Shown piece after piece: positions 44,954 to 53,433 of a stretch of 64,000 nucleotides of DNA. Position numbers and translations under genes: made by a program. The stretch is from contig NZ_CP009754.1 in assembly GCF_000772045.1 (NCBI RefSeq), positions 248,001 to 312,000 on the forward strand, read 5' to 3'. Positions within the stretch are counted from its first letter, which is position 1; each line of letters begins with the position of its first letter. Under the pieces are notes generated by a model, which saw nothing but the letters and a program-made list of their open reading frames with translations, ran no database searches and was not told the origin of the DNA. The DNA comes from Streptomyces sp. CCM_MD2014 (lineage in GTDB: Bacteria; Actinomycetota; Actinomycetes; Streptomycetales; Streptomycetaceae).

Positions 44954-45955
44954 TCACGGCAGGGCGGTGGCGAGGCGGCGGCGGATGCGGTCGAGGCCGG
45001 CCGGTGTGCGGGAGGGGGCGGCGGTGGTGCAGCCGGGCAGGCCGGCCTTGGCGAGGGTGCTCAGCAGGGCCCGGGGGCCGCTGTCGAGGTAGGTGGTGAA
45101 CCCGGCCCGGCGCATCGCGTGCAGCGTGCGGGGGAGCGCGAGCGGCTCGGTGAGGTGGGCGGCCGCCACGGTGCGCAGGTGGGCCGGGGTACGGGCGGGC
45201 CCCGCCGTGGTGGCCGTGTACACGGCGAGGGCGGGCGGGGCGACGGGCTGCGCCCGCAGGAGGCGCCGGAAGGCCTGGTGGACCTCGGTGAGCAGCGGAT
45301 GGTGGTAGGCGGTACGGCTGGTCAGCGGGGTGGCGCGGCGGCCGAGCGCCAGGGCGGTGCGCCGGACGGCGGCCAACTGGTCGTCGGGACCGGCCAGGAC
45401 GGTCTGCCCCGGGGCGTTGCTGGCGGCGATGCGCACCTGCGGCAGGTCCTCGGCGCTCAGCAGGTCCGCCGCCTGCTCGACGGTGAGGTCGGTGGCCAGC
45501 AGGCCCGCCGCGGGCAGCGCGGCCTCGCGCAGCAGCCGGTCGCGGACGTGCAGCAGCCGGACCCCCTGTTCCAGGGTGACGGCGCCGGCCACGGTGAGCG
45601 CGGCGAGGTCGCCCATGCTGTGACCGAGCACCGCGTGGACGGGCGGTACGCCGAGGTCGAGCAGGACGGTGGCGCAGGCGACCACCGCGGCGTAGGTGGC
45701 CAGGTCGAAGCCCAGGGGGTCGGTGCGCACGAGGCGGCCGGGTTCGGGTGCCGCGGGGTCGGTGAGGAGGCCGGCGACGGACGCCCGGGGGCCGCCGAGT
45801 GCGGTGCTGTGGGTGTCCACCGTCCGCAGCACCCGGGCGACGGAGGGGACTTCGCCCAGATGGCGCAGGGCGCCGGGGAGGTAGGCCCCCTGGCCGGGGC
45901 ACATCAGCACGGTGCGCGGTGTGCCGCCGGCGGGGGCCGGGAGGCCGTCCCTCAT
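44954..45955 (-). CDS. Malonyl-CoA:ACP-type acyltransferase (AT), cassette member 3
   Basis: A 333-residue FabD-like acyltransferase. The active-site Ser113 is in GHSMGDLAAL and the partner His is in AYHHP (about 218-219); the N-terminal MCPGQGAYLPG matches the usual PGQG motif. It would load an acyl group from CoA onto the ACP encoded in the same cassette. The ATG at 45955 overlaps the KS stop (ATGA), so translation is coupled. The region after the motif diverges from housekeeping FabD, so acyl specificity is uncertain. Confidence 0.88.
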   Translation of the reverse strand: MRDGLPAPAGGTPRTVLMCPGQGAYLPGALRHLGEVPSVARVLRTVDTHSTALGGPRASVAGLLTDPAAPEPGRLVRTDPLGFDLATYAAVVACATVLLDLGVPPVHAVLGHSMGDLAALTVAGAVTLEQGVRLLHVRDRLLREAALPAAGLLATDLTVEQAADLLSAEDLPQVRIAASNAPGQTVLAGPDDQLAAVRRTALALGRRATPLTSRTAYHHPLLTEVHQAFRRLLRAQPVAPPALAVYTATTAGPARTPAHLRTVAAAHLTEPLALPRTLHAMRRAGFTTYLDSGPRALLSTLAKAGLPGCTTAAPSRTPAGLDRIRRRLATALP

Positions 45956-47232
45956 GAGGCGAAGGCGAGCGCCACGTTGTGCCCGCCGAAGCCCATGCTC
46001 GTGGTGATGGCCGCGAGCGGCCCGGAGGGCAGTGCCGCGGGGCTGCGGCCGACGACGTTCAGGCCGATCTCCGGGTCCACCCGTTCGAGAGTGCACGCGG
46101 GCGGTGCGGCCTTGTCCCGCAGGGCGAGGACGGTGAGGACCGCCTCGATGGCTCCGGCGGCACCGAGGGTGTGCCCGAACGCGGCCTTGGTGGCGCTGAC
46201 CGCGATGTCGTCCACTCCCTTGGCGAAGACGCTGTGCAGCGCCTGCGCCTCGCCGAGGTCGCCGAGCGGCGTCGAGGTGGCGTGGGCGTTGATGTGCTGG
46301 ACCTGCTCCGGGGCCAGCCCCGCGTCGCGCAGCGCGGCGTCGACCGCGGCCGCGCAGCCGGTTCCGCCGGGTGCCGGCTGGGCCACGTGGTGGCTGTCGT
46401 TGGTGATGCCGGCGCCGGTCAGCCGGCCGTGGACGCGGGCGCCGCGGGCCGCGGCGTGCCGGGCGCTCTCGACCACGAGCAGGCCGGCACCCTCCCCCAT
46501 CACGAAGCCGTCCCGGTCGGCGTCGAAGGGCCTGGAGGCCCCCTTGGGGTCGTCGTGGCGCCGGGAGAGGGCCCGCAGCCGCGCGAACCCGGCCAGGGCC
46601 AGCGGATGCAGTGCCGCCTCGGCGCCGCCGGCGACCACGATGTCGGCGCGGCCGTCCCGGATCATGCCGAGGGCCTGGGCGAGGGCCTCGGCCCCGGAGG
46701 CGCAGGCGCTGACCGGGGCGTGCACTCCGGCCCTGGCGCCGACCATCAGCCCCACTTCGGCGGCCGGGTGGTTGGGCAGCATGACCGGGATGGCGCGGGG
46801 GCTCACCCGTCCGGGACCCTGCGTCCGCAGGCGGCGGTTCTGCTCGAGGATGCTGGTGAGTCCGCCCAGCCCCACCCCGACGACCACGGCCACGCGCGCG
46901 CCGTCCGCCGCGAGGGCCGACACGTCGGCGAACCCCGCGTCGCGCACGGCCTCCCGGGCCGCGACGAGGGCGAACTGCGCCGCGCGGTCGCAGTGCGCCG
47001 CCTTGGCGGGCGGCAGAACGCTCCCGGGGTCGACGGCGGCCGGGGCCGCGAGGTACTCCTGCGCGGGCCCGTCCGGCTCCCCGAAGTCGACCCGCTCGAC
47101 GCCGCACACGCCGTCCAGCAGGGCCCGCCAGGTGGTGGGTACGTCCCCGCCCAGCGAGGTGGTCAGTCCGAGCCCGGTGACGACGGCGGCCCGCTCCTCG
47201 GGGTCCGGACCGGCCGCGTGCCGTGGGCTCAC
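45952..47232 (-). CDS. Beta-ketoacyl-ACP synthase II-like (KS), cassette member 2
   Basis: A 426-residue condensing enzyme of the FabF type. The Cys-His-His triad is Cys177 (VSACASG), His317 (NAHATSTPLGD) and His354 (KAAFGHTLGAAG), and the C-terminal GFGGHN loop is intact, so it should extend acyl chains by decarboxylative condensation. The GTG start at 47232 overlaps the ACP stop (GTGA). The triad is complete, so this is not a chain-length-factor relic. It sits between ACP and AT genes in a compact three-gene unit. Confidence 0.92.
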   Translation of the reverse strand: MSPRHAAGPDPEERAAVVTGLGLTTSLGGDVPTTWRALLDGVCGVERVDFGEPDGPAQEYLAAPAAVDPGSVLPPAKAAHCDRAAQFALVAAREAVRDAGFADVSALAADGARVAVVVGVGLGGLTSILEQNRRLRTQGPGRVSPRAIPVMLPNHPAAEVGLMVGARAGVHAPVSACASGAEALAQALGMIRDGRADIVVAGGAEAALHPLALAGFARLRALSRRHDDPKGASRPFDADRDGFVMGEGAGLLVVESARHAAARGARVHGRLTGAGITNDSHHVAQPAPGGTGCAAAVDAALRDAGLAPEQVQHINAHATSTPLGDLGEAQALHSVFAKGVDDIAVSATKAAFGHTLGAAGAIEAVLTVLALRDKAAPPACTLERVDPEIGLNVVGRSPAALPSGPLAAITTSMGFGGHNVALAFAS

Positions 47233-47507
47233 GCGGTGCCGCCCGCGGGGGCGGCGACGGCTTGGGCGAGGTGGGCGGCGATCTGCCGCACCGTCGTGAG
47301 CTGTTCCGCCTGCTCCTGGGGCACCTCGATCTGCCAGCGGTCCTCGATGGCGGCCACCAGTTCCAGCCGGGCCAGCGAGTCGACGCCCAGGTCGTCCTGG
47401 AGGGAGGAGTCGGGGTCGATCTCCTCCACGGTCAGGTCCTCGACCGTGGCGGCCAGCAGGTCACGTACTTCGTCGAGCAGCTGTGGTTCGTCGGCGGTGG
47501 ACGGCAT
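47229..47507 (-). CDS. Acyl carrier protein (ACP), cassette member 1
   Basis: A 92-residue carrier. The phosphopantetheine site is Ser44 in LGVDSLARLEL, preceded by an acidic helix (ATVEDLTVEEIDPDSSLQDD). It is longer than a housekeeping ACP because of an N-terminal extension and an Ala-rich tail. The ATG at 47507 has a strong GGAGGA site, so it is the first gene of the ACP-KS-AT unit. It needs a phosphopantetheinyl transferase encoded elsewhere. Confidence 0.92.
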   Translation of the reverse strand: MPSTADEPQLLDEVRDLLAATVEDLTVEEIDPDSSLQDDLGVDSLARLELVAAIEDRWQIEVPQEQAEQLTTVRQIAAHLAQAVAAPAGGTA

Positions 47508-47971
47508 GTCCGGTTCCTCCTCGGTCGGTGCACGGTGCGCCCGGAAGCGGTGGGCGGGAGGACCCGGCCCCTGGGCGCACCGGTGGTGTCCGGCCGTCTG
47601 CCGGTTGCACGCCGACAGGCTGTCCGGCCGTCCGGGGCGGCAATCGCCGGGGCGGGGGTGACGGCGGAGCGTCGGGGGCACGTCCGGGTCCTCCCGTGGG
47701 CACCCGTGTCCTTCTTTCACTGTGAAGCGCCCCGCCGTGGACCGAGGGTGGCGGACGGCGGGTGCGTAAGGGGCGAGCGGGGGTGCCGTACTTCCTCAAC
47801 GGACTTTGGCGGCTCTTTTAAGGCTTTCTGAAGATGACCTTCGAACTGCCGTTTCCACGCCGGTCCCGTCCTAGGCTCTCGAACACCCCCCACAGTCCCG
47901 GTGGGCGCACTCGCGTCCACCGGGTACAGGGGGACTCCGTCAGCCGACCGACAAGCCGAGGTGTCCTGCGC
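47508..47971. other. Divergent intergenic region between ACP and CAP-protein genes
   Basis: About 460 bp without a gene I can support. It must hold the promoter of the ACP-KS-AT unit on the minus strand and that of the CAP gene on the plus strand. A lower-GC stretch at about 47790-47840 (TTTGGCGGCTCTTTTAAGGC) is the likeliest promoter area for the CAP gene. Short open frames here look like noise. Confidence 0.5.
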
Positions 47972-48847
47972 ATGGGTTCCCGCCGAGCCGCTCGCCCGTC
48001 CCGCTCCCACGCCCGTCCCCGCGGCGGACTCAGGGCCCGGGGTACCGCGCTGGCCCTCGGCGCCGTCACCCTGACGGCGGGCGTCGGGATCACGCTGGCC
48101 GTCACCGACGGCGAGGACGGCGGGGCCTCGGACCGGGTCACCGCGAACGCCGCCGGCCAGGAACCGAACGCCGAGGACGCGGCGGGCGGAGCGGCGCCGC
48201 TCGCGCCCACGTCGGCGAGCCCGAGCGCCACGGCGAGCGGCTCCCCGAGCGAGAGCGCCGAGCCGGAGAGGAAGCCGGAGAAGACGGCGAGCCCGACGAC
48301 CAGCGCCGCCAAGGCTCCGGCACCGGCCTCCAAGGCTCCCGTCAAGGTCACCACGAAGAGCGCCGGCGACGGGTCGGGCGGCAACGGCGCGTCCGGCGGG
48401 GGCAGCGGCTCGGGGGCGGGCGGCGGATCGGGCACCGGGTCCGGCTCGGGCTCCGGCGCGACCGGTGGGGCCGAGGCGCAGGTCCTGGCGCTGGTGAACG
48501 AGGAGCGGGCCGCGGCGGGCTGCTCGCCGGTCACCGCGAACGACAGGCTGACCCGGGCGGCGGACGACTACAGCGACGTCATGGCGAGCAGCGGTGTGAT
48601 GTCCCACACGGGCCCCGACGGCTCCACCATGGCGAGCCGCGTCGAGGCCGCCGGCTACCGGTGGTCGACGCTGGGCGAGAACATAGCCCGTGGCCAGGCG
48701 GACGCCGCCTCGGTGATGGACTCCTGGATGAACAGCCCCGGCCACCGCGCGAACATACTCAACTGCTCCTTCAAGGAGCTGGGCGTCGGCGTCCACTTCG
48801 GCGACGGCGGCCCCTGGTGGACGCAGGACTTCGGCACCGGCCGCTGA
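47972..48847 (+). CDS. Secreted CAP-domain (SCP/PR1-like) protein
   Basis: A 291-residue protein with a basic cytoplasmic N-terminus, a membrane or signal segment at about 25-48, a long Ala/Pro/Ser then Gly/Ser linker (about 60-165) and a CAP domain (about 170-290). The CAP core has ALVNEERAAAGCSPV, SHTGPDGSTMASRV, TLGENIARG and SPGHRANILNC, including the putative metal-site His residues. CAP proteins occur in sporulation and cell-surface settings, and their activity is mostly unproved. The ATG at 47972 has GAGGTG upstream; an in-frame extension to 47834 is less likely. Confidence 0.88.
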   Translation: MGSRRAARPSRSHARPRGGLRARGTALALGAVTLTAGVGITLAVTDGEDGGASDRVTANAAGQEPNAEDAAGGAAPLAPTSASPSATASGSPSESAEPERKPEKTASPTTSAAKAPAPASKAPVKVTTKSAGDGSGGNGASGGGSGSGAGGGSGTGSGSGSGATGGAEAQVLALVNEERAAAGCSPVTANDRLTRAADDYSDVMASSGVMSHTGPDGSTMASRVEAAGYRWSTLGENIARGQADAASVMDSWMNSPGHRANILNCSFKELGVGVHFGDGGPWWTQDFGTGR

Positions 48848-48877
48848 CCCCGGTCGGCCGGGGCCGCCCACGGCTCC

Positions 48878-50206
48878 TCAGCGTGTACCGCCGCCGGGTA
48901 CACGCGCTTGCGCCAGCGCGAACGACACGGTCACCCGCGCTCCCCCGAGCGGCGCGCGGGCGATCGTCAGTTCGCCGTCCGCCGTACGGGCAGCCCGGGC
49001 CACGATGTCGAGGCCGAGCCCGGTGGAACCGCCGACGCTGACGCCCCGGGTGAGTGCCGCCTCCGGATCCGCCACCCCGGGCCCGGCGTCGTCGACGGTG
49101 AGGTGCACGTGCCTCTCCCGCCGTTCCACGCGCACGAGGAAGCGGGTGCCCTGCGGGGTGTGCCGGAAGACGTTGCCGATCAGGGCGTCGACGACGGCGG
49201 CGAGGTCGTCCTCGGGGAAGGCGACGGGCGTCGGCCGCGGGGTGAGGGAGCGCTCGAACGGACGCTGCTGCTGGGCGGCGAGGACCGACCAGAAGTCCAG
49301 GCGCATGGCGACCACCTCGGCGACGTCGCACGGTTTCGCCGTGCCCGGCCCGGACCCGGCGAGCTGCGCCGACGCCAGGGGCGTGCGCGCCGCCGCGATG
49401 ATCGAGTCCAGCTCGCGCTCGAGCTGCCCGGCCGCCTCCGTGACCCGCTGCGCGCTCGGCGTCGCGCCCATCCGGTCGGCCTCCAGGTAGAGGGCGGTCA
49501 GCGGGGTTCGCAGCCGGTGCGAGAGGTCGGCGACCAGTTCGCGTTCGACGGCGAGCAGGTCGACGACCCGGTCCGCCATGGTGTTGAACGCCGCTCCCGC
49601 CTCCTGCAGCTCGGGCGGACCGTCCGGTTCCACCCGTACGCCGAGGTCGCCGGAGCCGAGGGCGAGCGAGGCCCGCTTCAGGCCCCGGGAGGACCGGACC
49701 ACGCGGGCGCCGAGCCGGTCGGCGACCAGCACCGAGCCGCCCACCAGGCCGACGGCGAGCAGGGCCATCACGCCCCAGGAGGCCGCGACGCCCCGGGTGA
49801 GGTCCGCGGCGGGCACGTACGCCTCGACGACCGCGACCCGCTCGCCCCGCAGGACGACGGGCTGGAGGTAGGCCCAGCCGTCGGGGGTGTCGACGGCGAG
49901 GGTCTCGCGCCCCCGTACGGCGCGGTCGAGCGCCTCCTCGGACGCGTGGGGTGTCCCGACGAAGGTGCCGTCGGGCAGCCGTACGACCAGTTGGTCGGAG
50001 GAGCCGAGTTCCGCGACGGCCTGCTGGACGTCGGCACGCCGGGTGGTGAGGGCGAGCACCGGCGAGAGGGCCGCGGCGCGCTGTTCGGCGGCGGTGGTGA
50101 CCCGGTCGCGGGCCTGTTCGCGGACGAGGAGGGCGAGCGGGATGAGGAACGACAGGGCCACCATGGACGTGACGGCCAGGGCGATCCCGGCGAGGGCTCG
50201 TCTCAT
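48878..50206 (-). CDS. Sensor histidine kinase
   Basis: A 442-residue membrane kinase. It has a first membrane helix (about 7-28), an extracellular sensor loop (29-140), a second helix (about 143-163), a HAMP segment (about 164-218), a dimerisation domain with phospho-acceptor His230 in VADLSHRLRTPLTALY, and an ATPase domain ending in GLGLDIVARAARTADGE. It phosphorylates the partner regulator encoded just upstream. Its start overlaps the regulator stop (ATGA). The signal is unknown. It is convergent with the CAP gene and 30 bp from it. Confidence 0.95.
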   Translation of the reverse strand: MRRALAGIALAVTSMVALSFLIPLALLVREQARDRVTTAAEQRAAALSPVLALTTRRADVQQAVAELGSSDQLVVRLPDGTFVGTPHASEEALDRAVRGRETLAVDTPDGWAYLQPVVLRGERVAVVEAYVPAADLTRGVAASWGVMALLAVGLVGGSVLVADRLGARVVRSSRGLKRASLALGSGDLGVRVEPDGPPELQEAGAAFNTMADRVVDLLAVERELVADLSHRLRTPLTALYLEADRMGATPSAQRVTEAAGQLERELDSIIAAARTPLASAQLAGSGPGTAKPCDVAEVVAMRLDFWSVLAAQQQRPFERSLTPRPTPVAFPEDDLAAVVDALIGNVFRHTPQGTRFLVRVERRERHVHLTVDDAGPGVADPEAALTRGVSVGGSTGLGLDIVARAARTADGELTIARAPLGGARVTVSFALAQARVPGGGTR

Positions 50207-50892
50207 GGCGCGCTGACCAGCTTGATGCCGATACCCCGCACGGTGTGGAGGTAGCGGGGCTTTCGCGGCTTCTCGCCCATTTTGCGGCGGAGTGCGGAGA
50301 GATGGACGTCGACCGTCTGGTCCTCCACGTACGGCTGCTGCCACACCTCGGTGAGGATGCGCTGCCTCGAGATGACCTGGTCGGCGTTGGCGGCCAGGTA
50401 GGCGAGCAGGTCGAACTCGCGCCGGGTGAGGCCGAGTTCCCGGCCGTCGAGGTGGGCGGTGCGCGCGGTGGGGTCGATGCGGAGGTCGGCGACCCGGAGG
50501 ACGGGCGGCCGTGCGGCGGGGAGGTCGGCGGGCGCGGAACGGCGCAGCACGGCGGCGAGCCGGGCCGCGAGCTGACCGCCGGAGAACGGCTTGACCAGGT
50601 AGTCGTCGGCCCCGGCGTTGAGCAGCCTGATGATCTCGGACTCCTCGTCCCGGGCGGTGGCGACCAGCACCGGGACGCGGGATATCCCCCGGATCATCCT
50701 GAGCACGTCGAGTCCGTCGAGGTCGGGCAGCCCGAGGTCGAGCACGACGATGTCCGGCGGGCTCTGGGTGATGTCGCGCAGCGCCTCGAAACCCTGGTGT
50801 GCGGTCTTCACCGCGTAGCCGTGTCCGGTGAGGACCTCGATCAGCGCGGCCCGGATCACAGGGTCGTCCTCGACGACAAGTACGGAGGCCAT
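50203..50892 (-). CDS. OmpR/PhoB-family response regulator
   Basis: A 229-residue regulator. The receiver domain (1-118) has phospho-acceptor Asp52 in IVVLDLGLPD and the conserved Lys in YLVKPF. The C-terminal winged helix (about 130-228) has LTRREFDLLAYLA and VDVHLSALRRKM. The ATG at 50892 has no ribosome site but sits 8 bp after TAACGT, a good -10 box, so the transcript is probably leaderless. It is coupled to the kinase and divergent from a small anchored protein, a possible target. Confidence 0.95.
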   Translation of the reverse strand: MASVLVVEDDPVIRAALIEVLTGHGYAVKTAHQGFEALRDITQSPPDIVVLDLGLPDLDGLDVLRMIRGISRVPVLVATARDEESEIIRLLNAGADDYLVKPFSGGQLAARLAAVLRRSAPADLPAARPPVLRVADLRIDPTARTAHLDGRELGLTRREFDLLAYLAANADQVISRQRILTEVWQQPYVEDQTVDVHLSALRRKMGEKPRKPRYLHTVRGIGIKLVSAP

Positions 50893-50900
50893 GGGCAGGC

Positions 50901-50906
50901 ACGTTA
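50901..50906 (-). promoter_or_regulatory. Candidate -10 box for a leaderless response-regulator transcript
   Basis: TAACGT on the minus strand ends 8 bp before the ATG at 50892, the spacing expected when transcription starts at the A of ATG. No Shine-Dalgarno sequence is present. The -35 region is unclear. Confidence 0.45.
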
Positions 50907-50928
50907 GCCGGTCCGTCACTATGGTGTC

Positions 50929-51507
50929 GTGTCCCGCCTCCTGCGCTACCTGATCATCTGGCTGTCCTGCACGGCGGCCAGTGTCACGGCCGTCATCATC
51001 ACGATCCACTTCGTGGTGGGCTCGACCCGGCCGACCGCACCGGTCGCGCAGACGGCACCGAAGGAGCTCCCGGCCTCGCCCAGGCCGACCGTGTCCAAAA
51101 CGGTGACGGCCACTCCCAGCCCGTCGCCCACCAGCCGGGCACCCCGCCCGACGCCGTCCCGTACCAGCGAGGAGCCGCCCGGGCCTGCGCCGACCCCCAC
51201 GCCGACGCCGAGCGCCCGCACCACTCCCCCGCGGTCTCCCGGGAGCGGGGACGGCGACCCGGGGTGCGAGGAGGGCGGTGCGGGCGTCTACACGGTGCCG
51301 TCCGAGGGCGGCAAGGCGACCGTGCGGTTCGGCGGCGGCGGGGTCTGCCTGATCTCGGCGGTGCCGGACCAGGGCTTCACGGTGAGCACGGAGCAGAGCT
51401 CGCCGCAGACGCTGAAGGTGACGTTCGCGGCGAGCCGTCACCGTTCGGAGATCACCGCGACGACGCAGCCGCAGAGCCGGGCCGACGTCCGTGAGGTGTC
51501 CTGGTGA
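50929..51507 (+). CDS. Membrane-anchored protein of unknown function
   Basis: A 192-residue protein with an N-terminal membrane helix (about 7-30), a Pro/Ser/Thr-rich spacer (about 35-115) and a small C-terminal beta domain (about 118-192; GVYTVPSEGGKATVRFGGGG, a Cys pair). I do not recognise a family. The start is GTG at 50929 without a clear ribosome site. It lies 36 bp from the divergent two-component pair and may be regulated by it. Confidence 0.7.
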   Translation: MSRLLRYLIIWLSCTAASVTAVIITIHFVVGSTRPTAPVAQTAPKELPASPRPTVSKTVTATPSPSPTSRAPRPTPSRTSEEPPGPAPTPTPTPSARTTPPRSPGSGDGDPGCEEGGAGVYTVPSEGGKATVRFGGGGVCLISAVPDQGFTVSTEQSSPQTLKVTFAASRHRSEITATTQPQSRADVREVSW

Positions 51508-51543
51508 CGTTCCTCACCCTCGCCCTGCTCTCCTCGCCCCGGG

Positions 51544-53250
51544 TCATGCGGTGACGCAGGAGGCCCCGTCGAGAGTGAACGCGGCCGGGGCGGTGTTGGT
51601 GTCGCCCTTCCGCGCCGTGAAGCCGAGGGTGACCGTGCCGCCGGCCGGGATGGTGGAGGTGTAGGGGGCCGGGGCGACGCTGACCGCGCCCGCGTCCTGG
51701 GTGGCGGTGCCTCCCCACATGTTCGTGATGCTCTGGCCGTCCGCGAAGGAGAAGGCGAGCGTCCAGGGACCGACGGCGGCGCTTCCGGTGTTCCGGACGG
51801 CGATCTCGCCCTGGAAGCCGCCGGGCCACTCGCCCACGACGCGGTACCCGACGGAGCAGGAGGCGTCCGGGGTGCCGCCGCCCTCGTCGGTGGTGACCTC
51901 CACGGCGGCGGAGCGGGCGGACCGGTTGCCCGCCGCGTCGCGGGCGTAGACCGCGAAGGTGTACGTGGTGCCGGCGGCGAGCCCGGTCACGGTGGCGGTG
52001 GTGCCGGTCGAGGAGGCGACCGTGGTCTCGGTGCCGTCGCCGACGCGGACGACGTCGTAGCCGGTGACCGCGGTGTCGTCGGTGGCGGCGGTCCAGCCGA
52101 GGGTGACGGAGGTGTCCGTGACCGCGGTGGCGGCCGGGGTGCCGGGTGCCGTCGGGGCCCGGGTGTCGCCGGGGGTGTCGCCGCCGTAGACGGTGGCCTC
52201 CTTCGAGGTCTGGGCGATGCCGTTGACGCCGTGGAAGATGCGTTCGCCCCAGTCGCTGAGCCTGTCCGGGTCGAAGTCGAGCGCCAGGTCGAGGACCGGG
52301 TCGGTGTTGCCGCTCCACGACCAGGCGAGGTAGCCGAGGCCGAGCTGCTCGGCGGTGGCCATCATGGTGTCCTCGTCCGGGTCGCCGTACTGGTCGGCGG
52401 GGCCGCCGAACTCGCCGATGAGGATGGGCAGTTTCGCGTCGACGAAGGCGTTCAGGTAGTCGGTGATCTCCTGGGCGGTGTCGAAGACGCTGTACATGTG
52501 GATGGAGAAGACGAGGTTGCCGGTGGGGTCGGCGTCGTAGACGGTCCGCGCGTTGGCGCGCATGACGCCCTGCCAGTCCTGGCCCCAGTTGGGGGCGTCC
52601 ACCATGATCGTGTGCCGGAGTCCGGCGGCGCGCAGCTTCTCGACGGCCGCCGTGGTCGGCTCGGTCCAGCCGGCGGGGTCGGTGTTGCCCCAGGGCTCGT
52701 TGCCGATGTTGACGACGACGTAGTCCTCCTGGCCGGCCAGCACGTCCTTGAGGCCGATCCAGTAGTCGGCGGCGTGGTCGAGGGTGCCGGCCGCGGCGTC
52801 CTCGCCGTATCCGGTGGTGTCGTGCACCTCCAGGACGCAGATCAGCCGGTTGGCCTTGCACTGCTCGATGACGGCGGCGACGTCCTCCGGACCGTTCTCG
52901 CTCCAGCGGTGCCCGTCGGAGAGGACGACCCGGACACTGTTGGCGCCCAGCGCCTTGACGTCCGCGAGCGACTGCGTCTCGCCGGGGTACCAGGTGTGGG
53001 CGTGGTTGACCCCGCGCATGACGAAGTCGTTGCCGTTGCCCTCGATGAGCCGGCCGTCACTGATGTGCAGGCCGACCGCCTGCGCGCCCGCCGACGGGAC
53101 GCCGGACGCCCGGGTGCCGGATGACTGCGCCAGGGCCGCTCCCGGGAAGAGTGCCCCGACGACGACCAGCCCGATCAGGGTGGCCAGTCCGGTCAACAGG
53201 CGGGCGGAGAGCGTCTTCGGTACGGGTGTATCGCGTCTTGCTGTGCGCAC
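51544..53250 (-). CDS. Secreted GH5 endo-beta-1,4-mannanase with FN3 and CBM2
   Basis: A 568-residue exported enzyme. Signal peptide (1-41, ALAQ), GH5 catalytic domain (about 55-345; acid/base Glu185 in NIGNEPWG, nucleophile Glu280 in LIGEFGGP), FN3 linker (about 365-455) and a C-terminal CBM2 (464-567). The start of the catalytic domain (LHISDGRLIEGNGNDFVMRG) is that of the bacterial GH5 mannanase subgroup. It cuts mannan in plant material. The GTG at 53250 has GGAG upstream, and an in-frame extension to 53349 runs through the CebR-like palindrome and is rejected. The palindrome 43 bp upstream predicts control by the cellulose/cellobiose repressor CebR. Confidence 0.92.
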   Translation of the reverse strand: MRTARRDTPVPKTLSARLLTGLATLIGLVVVGALFPGAALAQSSGTRASGVPSAGAQAVGLHISDGRLIEGNGNDFVMRGVNHAHTWYPGETQSLADVKALGANSVRVVLSDGHRWSENGPEDVAAVIEQCKANRLICVLEVHDTTGYGEDAAAGTLDHAADYWIGLKDVLAGQEDYVVVNIGNEPWGNTDPAGWTEPTTAAVEKLRAAGLRHTIMVDAPNWGQDWQGVMRANARTVYDADPTGNLVFSIHMYSVFDTAQEITDYLNAFVDAKLPILIGEFGGPADQYGDPDEDTMMATAEQLGLGYLAWSWSGNTDPVLDLALDFDPDRLSDWGERIFHGVNGIAQTSKEATVYGGDTPGDTRAPTAPGTPAATAVTDTSVTLGWTAATDDTAVTGYDVVRVGDGTETTVASSTGTTATVTGLAAGTTYTFAVYARDAAGNRSARSAAVEVTTDEGGGTPDASCSVGYRVVGEWPGGFQGEIAVRNTGSAAVGPWTLAFSFADGQSITNMWGGTATQDAGAVSVAPAPYTSTIPAGGTVTLGFTARKGDTNTAPAAFTLDGASCVTA

Positions 53251-53292
53251 GGCGACTCCAGGGCGGATAGTGCGGACACGGACGGCGAACAC

Positions 53293-53310
53293 TGTGGGAG
53301 CGCTCCCACA
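53293..53310. promoter_or_regulatory. CebR-type operator palindrome upstream of the mannanase
   Basis: TGTGGGAGCGCTCCCACA is a perfect 18-bp palindrome centred on TGGGAGCGCTCCCA, the published CebR-box sequence of Streptomyces cellulase genes. It lies 43 bp upstream of the mannanase start. I found no second copy in the window. Confidence 0.9.
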
Positions 53311-53433
53311 GACAGCACCATGAAACTGGCGCCGCCGCGTACACGTCAAGCCACGGGACAGAAAACGCTTGCCGTGTCCGGGCGGGCCGGGCGGACCGGG
53401 CGGGTCCCGACCCGGCGGCGGCGCCCGCCGGGG

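Noticed and set aside
48848..48865. A hairpin between the CAP and histidine kinase genes
   Set aside because: The stem is only 6 bp (CCCCGG/CCGGGG) and such stems are frequent at this GC content.
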